DNA of 44,924 nucleotides from the NCBI GenBank assembly GCA_015654575.1, contig JAATGR010000084.1, forward strand, positions 1 through 44,924, read 5' to 3'. Shown here one piece after another: positions 24,199 to 32,850 of this stretch (positions are counted from its first letter, which is position 1; every line of letters starts with the position of its first letter). Under the pieces are notes generated by a model, which was given only the letters and a program-made list of their open reading frames with translations, was not told where the DNA came from and did not search any database. Source of the stretch: Actinomycetales bacterium (GTDB lineage: Bacteria; Actinomycetota; Actinomycetes; Actinomycetales; Microbacteriaceae). The translations under genes were made by a program, and so were the position numbers.

Positions 24199-25959
24199 TC
24201 AGTCCAGCATGCCGCCGGAGAGCTTGAGCTCAAGGCTGATCTGATCGGCGTCCAACCCTGCCAGCGTACGGCGCAGCAGCGCTGTGCTGTAACGCCCCGA
24301 CGCGGTGACGTCCACGAGGCGGCGGCGTTGTGCCTCGATCAGGGCCAGCCGCAGCCGTAAGAACTCCTGCGCGTTCGCGGTCGCGTTCTCATCGGGAGGC
24401 TCCAGCAGCCGACCGCTGGCGCGGCGCACGACCTCGGGATCGAACTCGTCGCCGTCGTGGCTTCGGAGCGCCGGATCGCGCAGCGCTGCCACGGCCGCCT
24501 GACGGAGTTCGTCGCGCAGCTGCTCCTCCTGCTCGTCATCGACGGTGTCGACGGCGTCCGGATCGCGGATGCCGAGCAGCCGCACGAGTGGCACCAGGGT
24601 GACGCCCTGCACCAGCAGACTCACCGTGGCCAGCATGAAGGCGATGAACACCAAGAGTGCGCGGTGGTCCGTGTCGGTCGGCAGCGTCTGGGCTGCGGCG
24701 AGCGTGACCACGCCACGCATCCCTGCCCACACGATGACCGTGCCGTGCCGCCAGCCCAGCGGCGAATCCCGGTAGTAGTCGAGGTCGGCGGTAATGCGCG
24801 CGAGCCGTTTCCGCACCCCGGACAGTCGTCTCTCTCGCCGGGCCGGGTCGGCCGGCAGGCCGAGGCTCTGCCTGCCGGGTCCGACCGGTTCGGCTGGCGG
24901 GTCTCCGCGTTCGAGCGCGTCCAGTCTGTTGCCGATGCTCTCGAGATCGATGCGGGCGAACCGCCTCGCTCTTCGCCCCTGCTGCCGGAGAAGGATGGCG
25001 ACATAGGCGCCGCGCACCACGACGATGATGCCCAGTGCGGACAGCGCGAGCCAGGTGCCGTGCCAGAGACCGTCGTGGTCCTCGAAGTTCTTCCCGACCA
25101 CGTCGCTGAGCTCGAGTCCCATCACGAGGAACACGCCGCCCTCGAGGATGAGCTCGATCGTGCGCCAGTTGAGCTTCTCGCTCAGGCGCTGCTCGGCGGT
25201 GAACCATCGGGCGGCGCTCTGACCGGTGACGATGCCCGCCACGACCGCGGCGACCAGCCCGGATCCGCCCAGAGCCTCGGTGGGGAGGTAGGCGATGAAC
25301 GGGATGACGAAGCTCAGCGCCGTGTTCGCGGCGGAGTTGGCCACCCACGCCCGCACGCGCAGGTTCACCCAGCCCACCACGGCGCCGATGACAACGGCGA
25401 TCAGCACCCCCCACAGGAATGCGCCGACCGCCATCGGGACGGAGAAGCCGGCGGCGATCGCCGCGGTCGCCGTGCGCAGGACGACCAGGGCGGTCGCGTC
25501 GTTGAGGAGGCTCTCACCTTCCAGCAGCGTGACGACGCGGGGCGAGATGCCCATGCGTTTCACGATCGAGGTGGCCACGGCATCCGTCGGGCTCAGGATC
25601 GCGCCGAGGGCGATGCCCAGGGGCAGGCTCAGGCCCGGGATCGCCCACGTGAAGAAGAAGCCGAGCGCCACCGCGCTGATCACCACCAGCAGCACCGAGA
25701 GACCGGCGATCGGGGTGAAGTCGCGACGGAACTCGACGGCCGGCAGGTTGATCGCCGAGGAATACAGCAGCGGCGGGAGGACGCCCACCAGGATCCAGTC
25801 CGGATCGATCGTGCCGAGGTTCGGGATGAACGGCGCGAGCGCCAGCAGCAACCCGATGGCGACCAAGACGAGCGGAGAGGCGATGTTCAGCCGTTTGCCG
25901 AGCGCCGTCACGATCGCGATCAGCGCAATGCCGAGGACGACGATGATCAGGTGCTCCAT
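24199..25959 (-). CDS. Na+/H+ antiporter, CPA1 family
   Basis: A 586-residue membrane protein with about 12 hydrophobic helices in the first 430 residues and a cytoplasmic tail. Motifs typical of NhaP/YjcE-like CPA1 exchangers are ALGAILSPTDAVAT and LLEGESLLNDATALVVLRTATA, the latter containing the ion-binding Asn-Asp pair. A long hydrophilic loop (about 330-400, rich in Arg) separates the last helices, and WAGMRGVVTLAAAQTLP marks a conserved late helix. It should export Na+ in exchange for protons and help pH and salt balance. I chose the ATG at 25959 rather than 26025, since the extra 22 residues are low-complexity; a GAGAG-type site precedes it. It is divergent from glutamate decarboxylase. 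Confidence 0.92.
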   Translation of the reverse strand: MEHLIIVVLGIALIAIVTALGKRLNIASPLVLVAIGLLLALAPFIPNLGTIDPDWILVGVLPPLLYSSAINLPAVEFRRDFTPIAGLSVLLVVISAVALGFFFTWAIPGLSLPLGIALGAILSPTDAVATSIVKRMGISPRVVTLLEGESLLNDATALVVLRTATAAIAAGFSVPMAVGAFLWGVLIAVVIGAVVGWVNLRVRAWVANSAANTALSFVIPFIAYLPTEALGGSGLVAAVVAGIVTGQSAARWFTAEQRLSEKLNWRTIELILEGGVFLVMGLELSDVVGKNFEDHDGLWHGTWLALSALGIIVVVRGAYVAILLRQQGRRARRFARIDLESIGNRLDALERGDPPAEPVGPGRQSLGLPADPARRERRLSGVRKRLARITADLDYYRDSPLGWRHGTVIVWAGMRGVVTLAAAQTLPTDTDHRALLVFIAFMLATVSLLVQGVTLVPLVRLLGIRDPDAVDTVDDEQEEQLRDELRQAAVAALRDPALRSHDGDEFDPEVVRRASGRLLEPPDENATANAQEFLRLRLALIEAQRRRLVDVTASGRYSTALLRRTLAGLDADQISLELKLSGGMLD

Positions 25960-26061
25960 GTGTTCCGCTCTCTCCGCCGGTCGGCTTTCGCGGGAGGGGA
26001 ATCCCGGTCCGGGCCTGGTCGGCACAGTACCGTGTGCCTATGACGGTGAGCGAACTCGACC

Positions 26062-26171
26062 GGCCCTATGGGCAGGGGAGAACCCGCTGAGTCGGAGAGT
26101 CCCCGGGCGCGAAGACGCGGGTGCCGTCTCGCCTCGCAGGGGGACCCGCGGAAGAGGGAGAGGACACGAAG
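26062..26171 (+). promoter_or_regulatory. Structured leader upstream of glutamate decarboxylase (candidate cis-regulatory RNA)
   Basis: The 110 bases before the gene can form several stems: GCCC/GGGC (26063-26066 with 26070-26073), GGGGA/TCCCC (26075-26079 with 26100-26104) and CGCGGGT/ACCCGCG (26116-26122 with 26144-26150), the last directly before the GGGAGAGGA ribosome-binding site. I do not recognise a known riboswitch. The structure could also be an ordinary GC-rich leader. Confidence 0.35.
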
Positions 26172-27533
26172 ATGGATGACGAACTCGCCACGGACATCGA
26201 ACGGCGGATGACGGAGCGTTCCCTCGCCCGGCACCGCCTCGGCGCCGAACCGATGGCCGCTCAGTCGGCTTACCGGATCGTCCACGACGAAGCCCTCCTG
26301 GACGGCAACGCGAGACTCAACCTCGCGACGTTCGTCACCACCTGGATGGACGACGAAGCCGACCGGCTCTACTCCGAGACGTTCGATAAGAACATGATCG
26401 ACAAGGACGAATATCCGTCGACAGCGGCCATCGAGGACCGCTGCTGGCGGATCCTCGCCGACCTGTGGCATGCGCCCAACGCGGAGGAGGCGATCGGCAC
26501 CTCCGCGACCGGATCCAGCGAGGCCTGCATGCTCGCCGGTCTCGCCTTCAAACGTCGCTGGCAGCATGCGCGGCGCGCCGCGGGCAAGGACGCATCCCGT
26601 CCGAACCTGGTCATGTCGGCGGCTGTGCAGGTGTGCTGGGAGAAGTTCTGCAACTACTGGGACGTGGAGATGCGGCTCGTGCCGGTCACGGCGGAGCATC
26701 CCGTTTTCGACGGTCACGGCCTCGATGCGTACGTCGATGAGAACACGATCGGCGTCGTCACGATCATGGGAGTGACGTACACCGGCGCATACGAGCCGGT
26801 GCATGAGATCTCACGGGCGCTCGATGCGATCCAGGAGGCGTCCGGCCTGGATGTGCCGATCCACGTCGACGGCGCCTCGGGCGCGATGGTCGCGCCGTTC
26901 CTGCAGCCCGACATCGAATGGGACTTCCGCCTCGAGCGCGTGCACTCGATCTCCACCTCCGGCCATAAGTACGGCGGGGTGTATCCGGGACTGGGATGGA
27001 TCGTCTGGCGCGAGAGCAGATGGCTGCCCGACGATCTCGTCCTGCGCGTCTCGTACCTCGGCGGTGACATGCCGACGTTCGCACTGAACTTCTCCCGCCC
27101 CGGCGCGCAGGTGCTGCTGCAGTACTACATGTTCCTGCGGCTCGGCGTCGCCGGATACACCGCGGTGCAGCAGGGAGCTCAGGATGTCGCGCTGTACCTC
27201 TCGCACGCCATCGGGGCGATGGCGCCGTTCCGATTGATCAGTGAGGGGCGCGACATCCCCGTGTTCGCCTGGACGATGGTCGACGGCCACACGGACAACT
27301 GGGATCTGTATCACCTGAGCGATCGCCTGCGGATGCGGGGCTGGCTGGTCCCCGCCTACCCGCTTCCCGCCGATCTGGAGCAGATCACGGTGCAGCGGAT
27401 CGTCGTGCGCCGCTACCTCTCGATGGACATGGCCGACCGGCTGCTCGCCGACATCACGGCGGAGGTGGCCTACCTCGATCGGCTCGAGGCACCCATGCCC
27501 AAGGAGGGCAGGGCGCCCTCCTTCCACCACTGA
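26172..27533 (+). CDS. gadB: Glutamate decarboxylase (PLP-dependent)
   Basis: A 453-residue group II decarboxylase that converts glutamate to GABA and CO2, using one proton, in the cytoplasm. The PLP Lys lies in STSGHKYGGVYPG (about residue 264). Other family blocks are ATGSSEACMLAGLAFKRRW, IHVDGASGAMVAPFLQPDIEWDFRL and SYLGGDMPTFALNFSRPG. Length matches bacterial GadA/GadB, and the C-terminal end (SFHH) carries the terminal His residues seen in pH-responsive GadB proteins. The ATG at 26172 follows GGGAGAGGA. No glutamate/GABA antiporter is in the window, but a Na+/H+ antiporter is divergently encoded, suggesting a shared pH or ion stress context. A structured leader precedes it. Confidence 0.95.
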   Translation: MDDELATDIERRMTERSLARHRLGAEPMAAQSAYRIVHDEALLDGNARLNLATFVTTWMDDEADRLYSETFDKNMIDKDEYPSTAAIEDRCWRILADLWHAPNAEEAIGTSATGSSEACMLAGLAFKRRWQHARRAAGKDASRPNLVMSAAVQVCWEKFCNYWDVEMRLVPVTAEHPVFDGHGLDAYVDENTIGVVTIMGVTYTGAYEPVHEISRALDAIQEASGLDVPIHVDGASGAMVAPFLQPDIEWDFRLERVHSISTSGHKYGGVYPGLGWIVWRESRWLPDDLVLRVSYLGGDMPTFALNFSRPGAQVLLQYYMFLRLGVAGYTAVQQGAQDVALYLSHAIGAMAPFRLISEGRDIPVFAWTMVDGHTDNWDLYHLSDRLRMRGWLVPAYPLPADLEQITVQRIVVRRYLSMDMADRLLADITAEVAYLDRLEAPMPKEGRAPSFHH

Positions 27534-27615
27534 TCCGCCGCACCGGCCCCGGATGTCACGGCATCGTGGCCGGACGACGGCGACGGGCCGGCGCACCGGA
27601 GCGCAACGGCGCCGG

Positions 27616-27876
27616 TCAGATGAGCGCGAGCTCGCGCAGCTTGGCCTCGACGTCGGCGTTGCTGGGCTCGACCTGGTGCGACGCGTCCGGATAGAGCACG
27701 ACCGGGATGTTCGTGCGACCGGAGATCTCGCGGGCGACCTCGGCAGCGGCCGGATCGGCCTCGAGATCGATGTATTCGTACGCCACGCCGAGCTCATCGA
27801 GCTGCGCTTTCGTGCGGCGGCAGTCACGGCACCACTCGGCGCCGAACATCTTCAGTGCGGAATCATCTGTGCTCAT
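27616..27876 (-). CDS. Glutaredoxin-like mycoredoxin
   Basis: An 86-residue thioredoxin-fold protein with the active site WCRDC (about 15-19), ALKMFGAEWCRDCRRTK at the first strand and helix, and the cis-Pro region TNIPVVLYPDASHQVEPS (about 55-72). This matches actinobacterial mycoredoxin-1-type proteins, which use mycothiol to reduce mixed disulfides in the cytoplasm. The ATG at 27876 is preceded by GGGGAG and, six bases upstream, by TACGCT (27883-27888), so it is probably a leaderless transcript. It stands alone between gadB (convergent) and the GT2-GtrA gene (divergent). Confidence 0.92.
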   Translation of the reverse strand: MSTDDSALKMFGAEWCRDCRRTKAQLDELGVAYEYIDLEADPAAAEVAREISGRTNIPVVLYPDASHQVEPSNADVEAKLRELALI

Positions 27877-28054
27877 CTCCCCAGCGTAGAAGCTGTCGGG
27901 ACGCCGTGGGCGGCGGATGTGGACGACCCACGCGTTATCTAACGGATTGCTGAGACTTGTGAGCCGAAGGGGTGTCAGCGGGGACGTACATGCCACGATG
28001 GAAATGTCGTTCGGTCCCCGAGCGCTCGTTCCATGCACGCGGAGGCGGATGCAC

Positions 28055-29200
28055 ATGCAGGTCACGGTCGTCGTGCCGACGTTCAATGAAGCCCCCAATG
28101 TTGCAGAGCTGGTCCAGCGCGTCGCGGCATCCGCCCACGGCTACGAGGTCGATGTCCTCTTCGTCGACGACTCCACCGACGACACGCCTCGCGTGATCGA
28201 GCAGGTCGCGGCATCCGCATCGGTTCCCGTGCGCGTGATCCACCGGACGAACCCGGTCGGCGGTCTGAGCGGCGCGGTCACCACAGGGCTTTCGCATGCC
28301 ACCGCCGACGTCTGTGTCGTGATGGACGGCGATCTGCAGCATCCGCCGGAGGACATCGCACGCCTGGTCACCCGCTATCGTCGCGGCGACGTCGACATGG
28401 TCGTCGCGTCCCGCTACACCGAAGACGGCCACTCCGACGGCCTGGACGGCGGATCGCGAGTGCTCGTCTCCCGCGGTTCGACAATGGTCACCAAGGCGAT
28501 GTTCCCCATCCGCTTGAAGGACGTCACCGACCCGATGACGGGCTTCTTCCTCGTGGACCGTCGCGCGATCAACCTCGAGCAGCTCAAGCCCCGCGGCTTC
28601 AAGATCCTGTTGGAGATCCTCGCCCGCGAGCCGTTGCGCGTCGCCGAGATCCCCTTCACCTTCGCCTCCCGGCATGCGGGCGAGTCGAAGGCGACCTTCG
28701 GGCAGGGGCTGAGCTTCGTCCTGCAGCTGACGGCCCTCCGGTTCGGCAAGATGTCGCTGTTCGCGCTGATCGGCGCGTTCGGCGCAGTCGCCAACCTCGC
28801 GATCGTCTGGCTGCTGTCGCATAACGGCGTCGGCAACACCATGTCGATGATCGTCGCGGCGGAGATCACGATCCTCGCGAACTTCCTGCTGCAGGAGCGC
28901 TTCGTCTTCCAGGACATGCGTGCAGAGGCATCCGGGGTCATCAACCGGTTCGCGAAGTCGTTTGCATTCAACAACGTCGAGTTGATCATCCGCATCCCGC
29001 TGACCGCCCTGATGATCTCGAGCTGGCATCTCTCCGTCGTCATCGCCACGGCGATCACCCTCATCGCCGCGTTCGTCGTGCGGTTCCTGTTCCACTCGCT
29101 CGTGGTCTACGCGCCGCGCCGCGCTGCGCGCAAGACGTCCCCGGCGTCGCGGCTGGTCGAAGAGCTCGACCGGCAGTCGTATTCCCCCGGCGAGCTCTGA
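28055..29200 (+). CDS. GT2 glycosyltransferase fused to a GtrA-like membrane domain
   Basis: A 381-residue protein. The N-terminal 230 residues are a family 2 glycosyltransferase of the polyprenol-phosphate sugar synthase type: VTVVVPTFNEAPNV, VLFVDDSTDDTP, VVMDGDLQHPPEDI (the metal-binding D-x-D region) and DPMTGFFLVDRRAI. The C-terminal 130 residues have four hydrophobic segments typical of GtrA (FALIGAFGAVANLAIVWLL onward). It should charge a polyprenyl phosphate with a sugar at the inner membrane face and may help flip it, for cell-wall glycosylation. GGAGG at 28041-28045 favours the ATG at 28055, with 28049 as the alternative. The neighbouring polysaccharide deacetylase is convergent. 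Confidence 0.9.
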   Translation: MQVTVVVPTFNEAPNVAELVQRVAASAHGYEVDVLFVDDSTDDTPRVIEQVAASASVPVRVIHRTNPVGGLSGAVTTGLSHATADVCVVMDGDLQHPPEDIARLVTRYRRGDVDMVVASRYTEDGHSDGLDGGSRVLVSRGSTMVTKAMFPIRLKDVTDPMTGFFLVDRRAINLEQLKPRGFKILLEILAREPLRVAEIPFTFASRHAGESKATFGQGLSFVLQLTALRFGKMSLFALIGAFGAVANLAIVWLLSHNGVGNTMSMIVAAEITILANFLLQERFVFQDMRAEASGVINRFAKSFAFNNVELIIRIPLTALMISSWHLSVVIATAITLIAAFVVRFLFHSLVVYAPRRAARKTSPASRLVEELDRQSYSPGEL

Positions 29201-29227
29201 GAGCACCGCGCTCGCGCGCCGCGACAG

Positions 29228-30370
29228 TCAGCCCACGCGGGAGATGAACTCGCTCAGCGTCGTCCCGTAGTTAATCCGAATGCAGGGCAGCTCGAGTTTG
29301 TTCGTGCCGGCTGTGACATATCCCTGGTTGATCGTCCGGGCCATCTCGTATCCGGCCTCGCGCAGTCCCTCCTCCGCGGTCGCACTGTAATCCCCGAAGG
29401 GGTACGCCATGACCTCCTTCGCGCCGAGGATCTGCGAGGAGATGTTCATGTCGGCGACAATCTGATCGACCGTGTCGTTGACCATCCGTCCCTTGCCGTT
29501 GGGACCGGCGTCGTGCATGTCGTTGGTGTGCGAGCGCTGCAGCACATACGTCGACGGTGACCCCTCGCTGCGCCATTTGGTGATCACGAAGGAGGTCGAC
29601 AGCAGCCGGTACGTGTCGATGATCGGCACGCCCTCCGTCAGCCAGGTGATGTCGGCGTCGTCGTCGGTGACGATGACTGACCTGTGCGGGACCCACAGCC
29701 TGCCGTCGATGAACGCGCTGAGCTCGTCCCAAGTGGGCAGATAGAACTGGTTCTGGGCCAGGTAGGACATCTGCGCGTCGAAGTCGCCGGTGTAGACGTA
29801 GTTCAGCCGGAGCGAGTTGCTCTCCCCCTCGGGCTTGGTCGTGAACTGGTGGTACATCAGGATCGGCACGCGGGAGGCCTCGGCGGTGACCTCGGGTGTG
29901 GTCTTCCAGGCGCCGTGCAGGGTGATCTGCTGACCGGTGCAGGCGACGACGTCGGCGCCGTTGACACGGTTCGGGATGTCGTACGCCGCCGCGGCTGCCG
30001 CTGTCGCGTACCAGCCGGCGAAGACCTCGCCGGCGCGGGTGGGGATCGGCAGGTAGGCGTAGAGCCGGCCCTGCGTCTGCAGCTGAGGGGCCTCGGCGAT
30101 GCCATCGCCGTCGAAGCTGACCGCACAGGCGTCGGGGTCTGTCGTGGTCGCGAGCAGCTGTTGCGCGGCGGTGCGCGGTGTCTGCGTCGGGGTCGGTGTG
30201 GCCTCGGCGGATGTCGGAGATCCGCCTGCCCCTGCGGTGGCGTGGACGACACCGACCACGCCGACCAGGCCGACCGCGAGCGCCACGACGGAGACGATCG
30301 TCGCAGTCATCCGCCGTCGGCGCCGTGTCGAGAGGCGTGTCGTCCGCCGGGCGCGCCGCGTCGGCTCCAT
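29228..30370 (-). CDS. Secreted polysaccharide deacetylase (CE4) with an InlB B-repeat-like domain
   Basis: A 380-residue exported or membrane-anchored protein. A very basic N-terminus (about 1-21) and one hydrophobic helix (about 22-45) are followed by a Thr/Pro linker. Residues about 80-158 (AVSFDGDGIAEAPQLQ, EVFAGWYATAAAAAAYD, ITLHGAWKT) resemble the Listeria-Bacteroides (InlB B) repeat, which has the pattern F-x-GWY...W. The NodB-type deacetylase follows: PILMYHQF (about 168), VIVTDDDADI (the first metal Asp pair) and VMAYPFGDYS. It probably deacetylates an extracellular glycan or peptidoglycan. The deacetylase motif TDDDAD is a variant of TFDDG. A run of G before the ATG at 30370 (GGGGGGA) serves as ribosome-binding site. 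Confidence 0.85.
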   Translation of the reverse strand: MEPTRRARRTTRLSTRRRRRMTATIVSVVALAVGLVGVVGVVHATAGAGGSPTSAEATPTPTQTPRTAAQQLLATTTDPDACAVSFDGDGIAEAPQLQTQGRLYAYLPIPTRAGEVFAGWYATAAAAAAYDIPNRVNGADVVACTGQQITLHGAWKTTPEVTAEASRVPILMYHQFTTKPEGESNSLRLNYVYTGDFDAQMSYLAQNQFYLPTWDELSAFIDGRLWVPHRSVIVTDDDADITWLTEGVPIIDTYRLLSTSFVITKWRSEGSPSTYVLQRSHTNDMHDAGPNGKGRMVNDTVDQIVADMNISSQILGAKEVMAYPFGDYSATAEEGLREAGYEMARTINQGYVTAGTNKLELPCIRINYGTTLSEFISRVG

Positions 30371-30533
30371 GTCGTCCCCCCAGGTGTGCGTCCGGCCCCC
30401 GCCGGTTCGGGTCGCGGCGTCGGCGCCGCACCGGAGTGATCATAACCGGCTGAGAGGGCGCGCACGTAGACTGATGCGGCCCCGCCGCGATGCGCGCGCC
30501 GCCGCCGCATCCTCGAGTCGAATGGACCGCGCC

Positions 30534-32228
30534 ATGTCCTCTGCCACCGATGCCTACCGTCGCGCCCGTGACCTTCTGCTGGACCGGGCGGGCGATCCTC
30601 GGGCCGCGCACGCCGAGTTCCGCTGGCCGGACGTCGGCGACCACTTCAACTGGGCCGTCGACTGGTTCGACGAGATCGCGACCGGCAATGACCGGATCGC
30701 GCTGCGCGTGCTCGAAGAGGACGGCTCCGAGGCCACACGCACCTTCGACGAGATGCGCCGGGCGTCCAATCGGGTCGCGAACTGGTTCACCTCGCTCGGC
30801 GGGCGCCGCGGCGACCTGGTCATGCTGATGATCGACAACCGGGTCGAGCTGTGGGAGACGATGCTGGCGGTCATGAAGCTCGGCGCGGTCATCCTGCCGA
30901 CCTCCATCGTGCTCGGGCCGGAAGATCTGGCCGAGCGCATCGAACGCGCCAACGTGCGCGCGGTCGTAGCGGACGGCGTCGACGCCGCCAAGTTCGACCA
31001 GCTGGAGCCGGCCCTGATCCGGGTCGTGGTCGGCGGGCACCGCGACGGGTGGAGCTCCTTCGCGGATGCGGACGCCGCTTCCGACGCCGCGCCGGGTGTC
31101 GTCGTCGACTCGACCGACGCCGCGATCGTCTACTTCACGAGCGGCACCACGTCGCGCCCGAAGATCGTCGAGCACACGCACGTCTCATATCCGGTCGGGC
31201 ATCTGAGCACGACCTACTGGATCGGGGTGCGTCCCGGTGATGTGCACATGACGATCAGCGCCCCCGGCTGGGGCAAGCACGCCTGGAGCCTGTTCTTCGC
31301 GCCGTGGATCGCCGAGGCGACCATCTTCGTCTACAACTACCGACGGTTCGACGCGGTCGCCCTGGTCGACAGGCTCGACGAGGCGGGGGTGAACACCTTC
31401 TGCGCACCCCCGACGGTGTGGCGGATGCTGATCCAGGCCGACCTCGAACGCCGGCCTAGGGCGCTGCGAGAGCTGCTGTCCGCCGGCGAGCCGCTCAACC
31501 CGGAGGTCATCGCGACGATCGAGCGCTGGTGGGGCATCCAGATCCGCGACGGCTATGGCCAGACCGAGCTGACCGCGGTGATCGGCAACACTCCGGGGGT
31601 CGCGCTGAAGCCCGGTTCGATGGGGCACGCGCTCCCCGGCGTCGACGTCATCCTGATCGACCCGCTCACCGGCGAGCACGGCGACGAGGGGGAGATCTGC
31701 CTGCCGTTGGCGCCGGTGCGTCCGCTGAGTCTAATGACCGGCTACGTCGGCGAGCCCGACCGCACCGCGGACGTGGAGCACGACGGCTATTACCATACGA
31801 GCGATGTCGCCAGCCGCGATGCGGACGGATTCCTGACCTTTGTCGGGCGCACGGACGATGTGTTCAAGGCGAGCGACTTCAAGGTGTCTCCGTTCGAGGT
31901 CGAGTCGATCCTGCTGGAACACCCGGCAGTGGCGGAGGCCGGCGTGGTGGGCGCCCCCGACGAGCTGCGCTTGAACGTCGTGAAGGCGTATGTGTCGGTG
32001 GCGGCGGGTGCCACCGCGGACGCGGCGACGGCGCGGAGCATCCTCGCCCACGCCCGCGAGCACATGCCGCCGTACATGCGTGTGCGGCGGGTGGAGTTCT
32101 TCGACTTGCCGAAGACGATCTCCGGCAAGATCCGACGGGTCGAGTTGCGCGAACGCGAGACGGCGGCGGCGGGCACGCGGATCGAGACGGAGTTCCGTGA
32201 AGCCGATTTTCCCGGCCTGAAGGGCTGA
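30534..32228 (+). CDS. Acyl-CoA synthetase (AMP-forming), medium-chain type
   Basis: A 564-residue adenylate-forming enzyme. The P-loop IVYFTSGTTSRPKIVEH is near residue 200; A5 is DGYGQTELTAVIG (about 342); A7/A8 are YYHTSDVASRDADGFLTFVGRTDDVFKASDFKVSPFEVES; the catalytic Lys of A10 is in LPKTISGKIRRVELR near the end. These features and the WGKHAWSLFFAPW block place it with acetyl/medium-chain acyl-CoA synthetases (ACSM-like). The start is uncertain: ATG 30522 and 30534 are both in frame and neither has a strong ribosome-binding site. A MarR gene follows 71 bases downstream on the same strand and may regulate it. Confidence 0.9.
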   Translation: MSSATDAYRRARDLLLDRAGDPRAAHAEFRWPDVGDHFNWAVDWFDEIATGNDRIALRVLEEDGSEATRTFDEMRRASNRVANWFTSLGGRRGDLVMLMIDNRVELWETMLAVMKLGAVILPTSIVLGPEDLAERIERANVRAVVADGVDAAKFDQLEPALIRVVVGGHRDGWSSFADADAASDAAPGVVVDSTDAAIVYFTSGTTSRPKIVEHTHVSYPVGHLSTTYWIGVRPGDVHMTISAPGWGKHAWSLFFAPWIAEATIFVYNYRRFDAVALVDRLDEAGVNTFCAPPTVWRMLIQADLERRPRALRELLSAGEPLNPEVIATIERWWGIQIRDGYGQTELTAVIGNTPGVALKPGSMGHALPGVDVILIDPLTGEHGDEGEICLPLAPVRPLSLMTGYVGEPDRTADVEHDGYYHTSDVASRDADGFLTFVGRTDDVFKASDFKVSPFEVESILLEHPAVAEAGVVGAPDELRLNVVKAYVSVAAGATADAATARSILAHAREHMPPYMRVRRVEFFDLPKTISGKIRRVELRERETAAAGTRIETEFREADFPGLKG

Positions 32229-32299
32229 CCCGGCGGTACTGTGGCGGTGGTGCGAGGTCTCCTGATCCCACCGATCGTCGGTTGGAGGAGGGGAGTCGG

Positions 32300-32833
32300 A
32301 TGCCGCATCCGCGCTCTGCGCACGAGGCGACAGCCAGCGAGGTCGAACTCGTCATCGGGGCGTGGCGTCACGAGCTCCCCGACGTCGACTTCTCGCCGCT
32401 GGAGATCTTCTCCCGGCTGCGTCGCCTCGCCTGGTCTCTTCAGGCGGAGCGTGCGCGCTCGTTCGAACGGGCGGGGCTCGAGACCTGGGAGTTCGAGATC
32501 CTGTCGAGCCTGTGCGTCGCCCCGCACGGGATGTCCACCCCGTCGGAGCTGAGCGCTCTGACCCGGACGCCGTCCGCGACGATGGCGAACCGCGCCGACC
32601 GGCTGGAGCAGCGCGGATACGTGGCCCGCCGGTGGAACCCCGATGACACGCGCAGCCGGATCGTGCGCATCACGCCTGAGGGGCGTCAGGCCGCGGAGCG
32701 TGCGATGCGCGAGCTCGTCGCGGCCGAGACGCGGATGCTGGGCGCGCTCACCGCGGGACAGCGCGAGCAGCTCGCTGAGCTGCTGCGCGTGCTCGGCGCC
32801 GAACGTGACCTCGAGAAGGTCCGGAGACCCTGA
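32300..32833 (+). CDS. MarR-family transcriptional regulator
   Basis: A 177-residue winged-helix regulator. The DNA-binding region is FEILSSLCVAPHGMSTPSELSALTRTPSATMANRADRLEQRGYVARRWNPDDTRSRIVRITPEG (about 70-135), with the wing DDTRSRIVRIT typical of MarR. N- and C-terminal helices provide dimerisation. The start at 32300 follows GGAGGAGGGGAG. It lies 71 bases after the acyl-CoA synthetase gene on the same strand, so an aromatic acid or acyl-CoA ligand is a reasonable guess, but no operator is obvious. It is convergent with the siderophore-interacting protein gene, 17 bases away. Confidence 0.9.
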   Translation: MPHPRSAHEATASEVELVIGAWRHELPDVDFSPLEIFSRLRRLAWSLQAERARSFERAGLETWEFEILSSLCVAPHGMSTPSELSALTRTPSATMANRADRLEQRGYVARRWNPDDTRSRIVRITPEGRQAAERAMRELVAAETRMLGALTAGQREQLAELLRVLGAERDLEKVRRP

Positions 32834-32850
32834 GCCGATGCCGGGGCGCG

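Noticed and set aside
26062-26171. Leader matched to a known riboswitch (TPP, Mn or Na+ class)
   Set aside because: I could not align the conserved core bases of any class I remember; it is kept only as an unnamed candidate.
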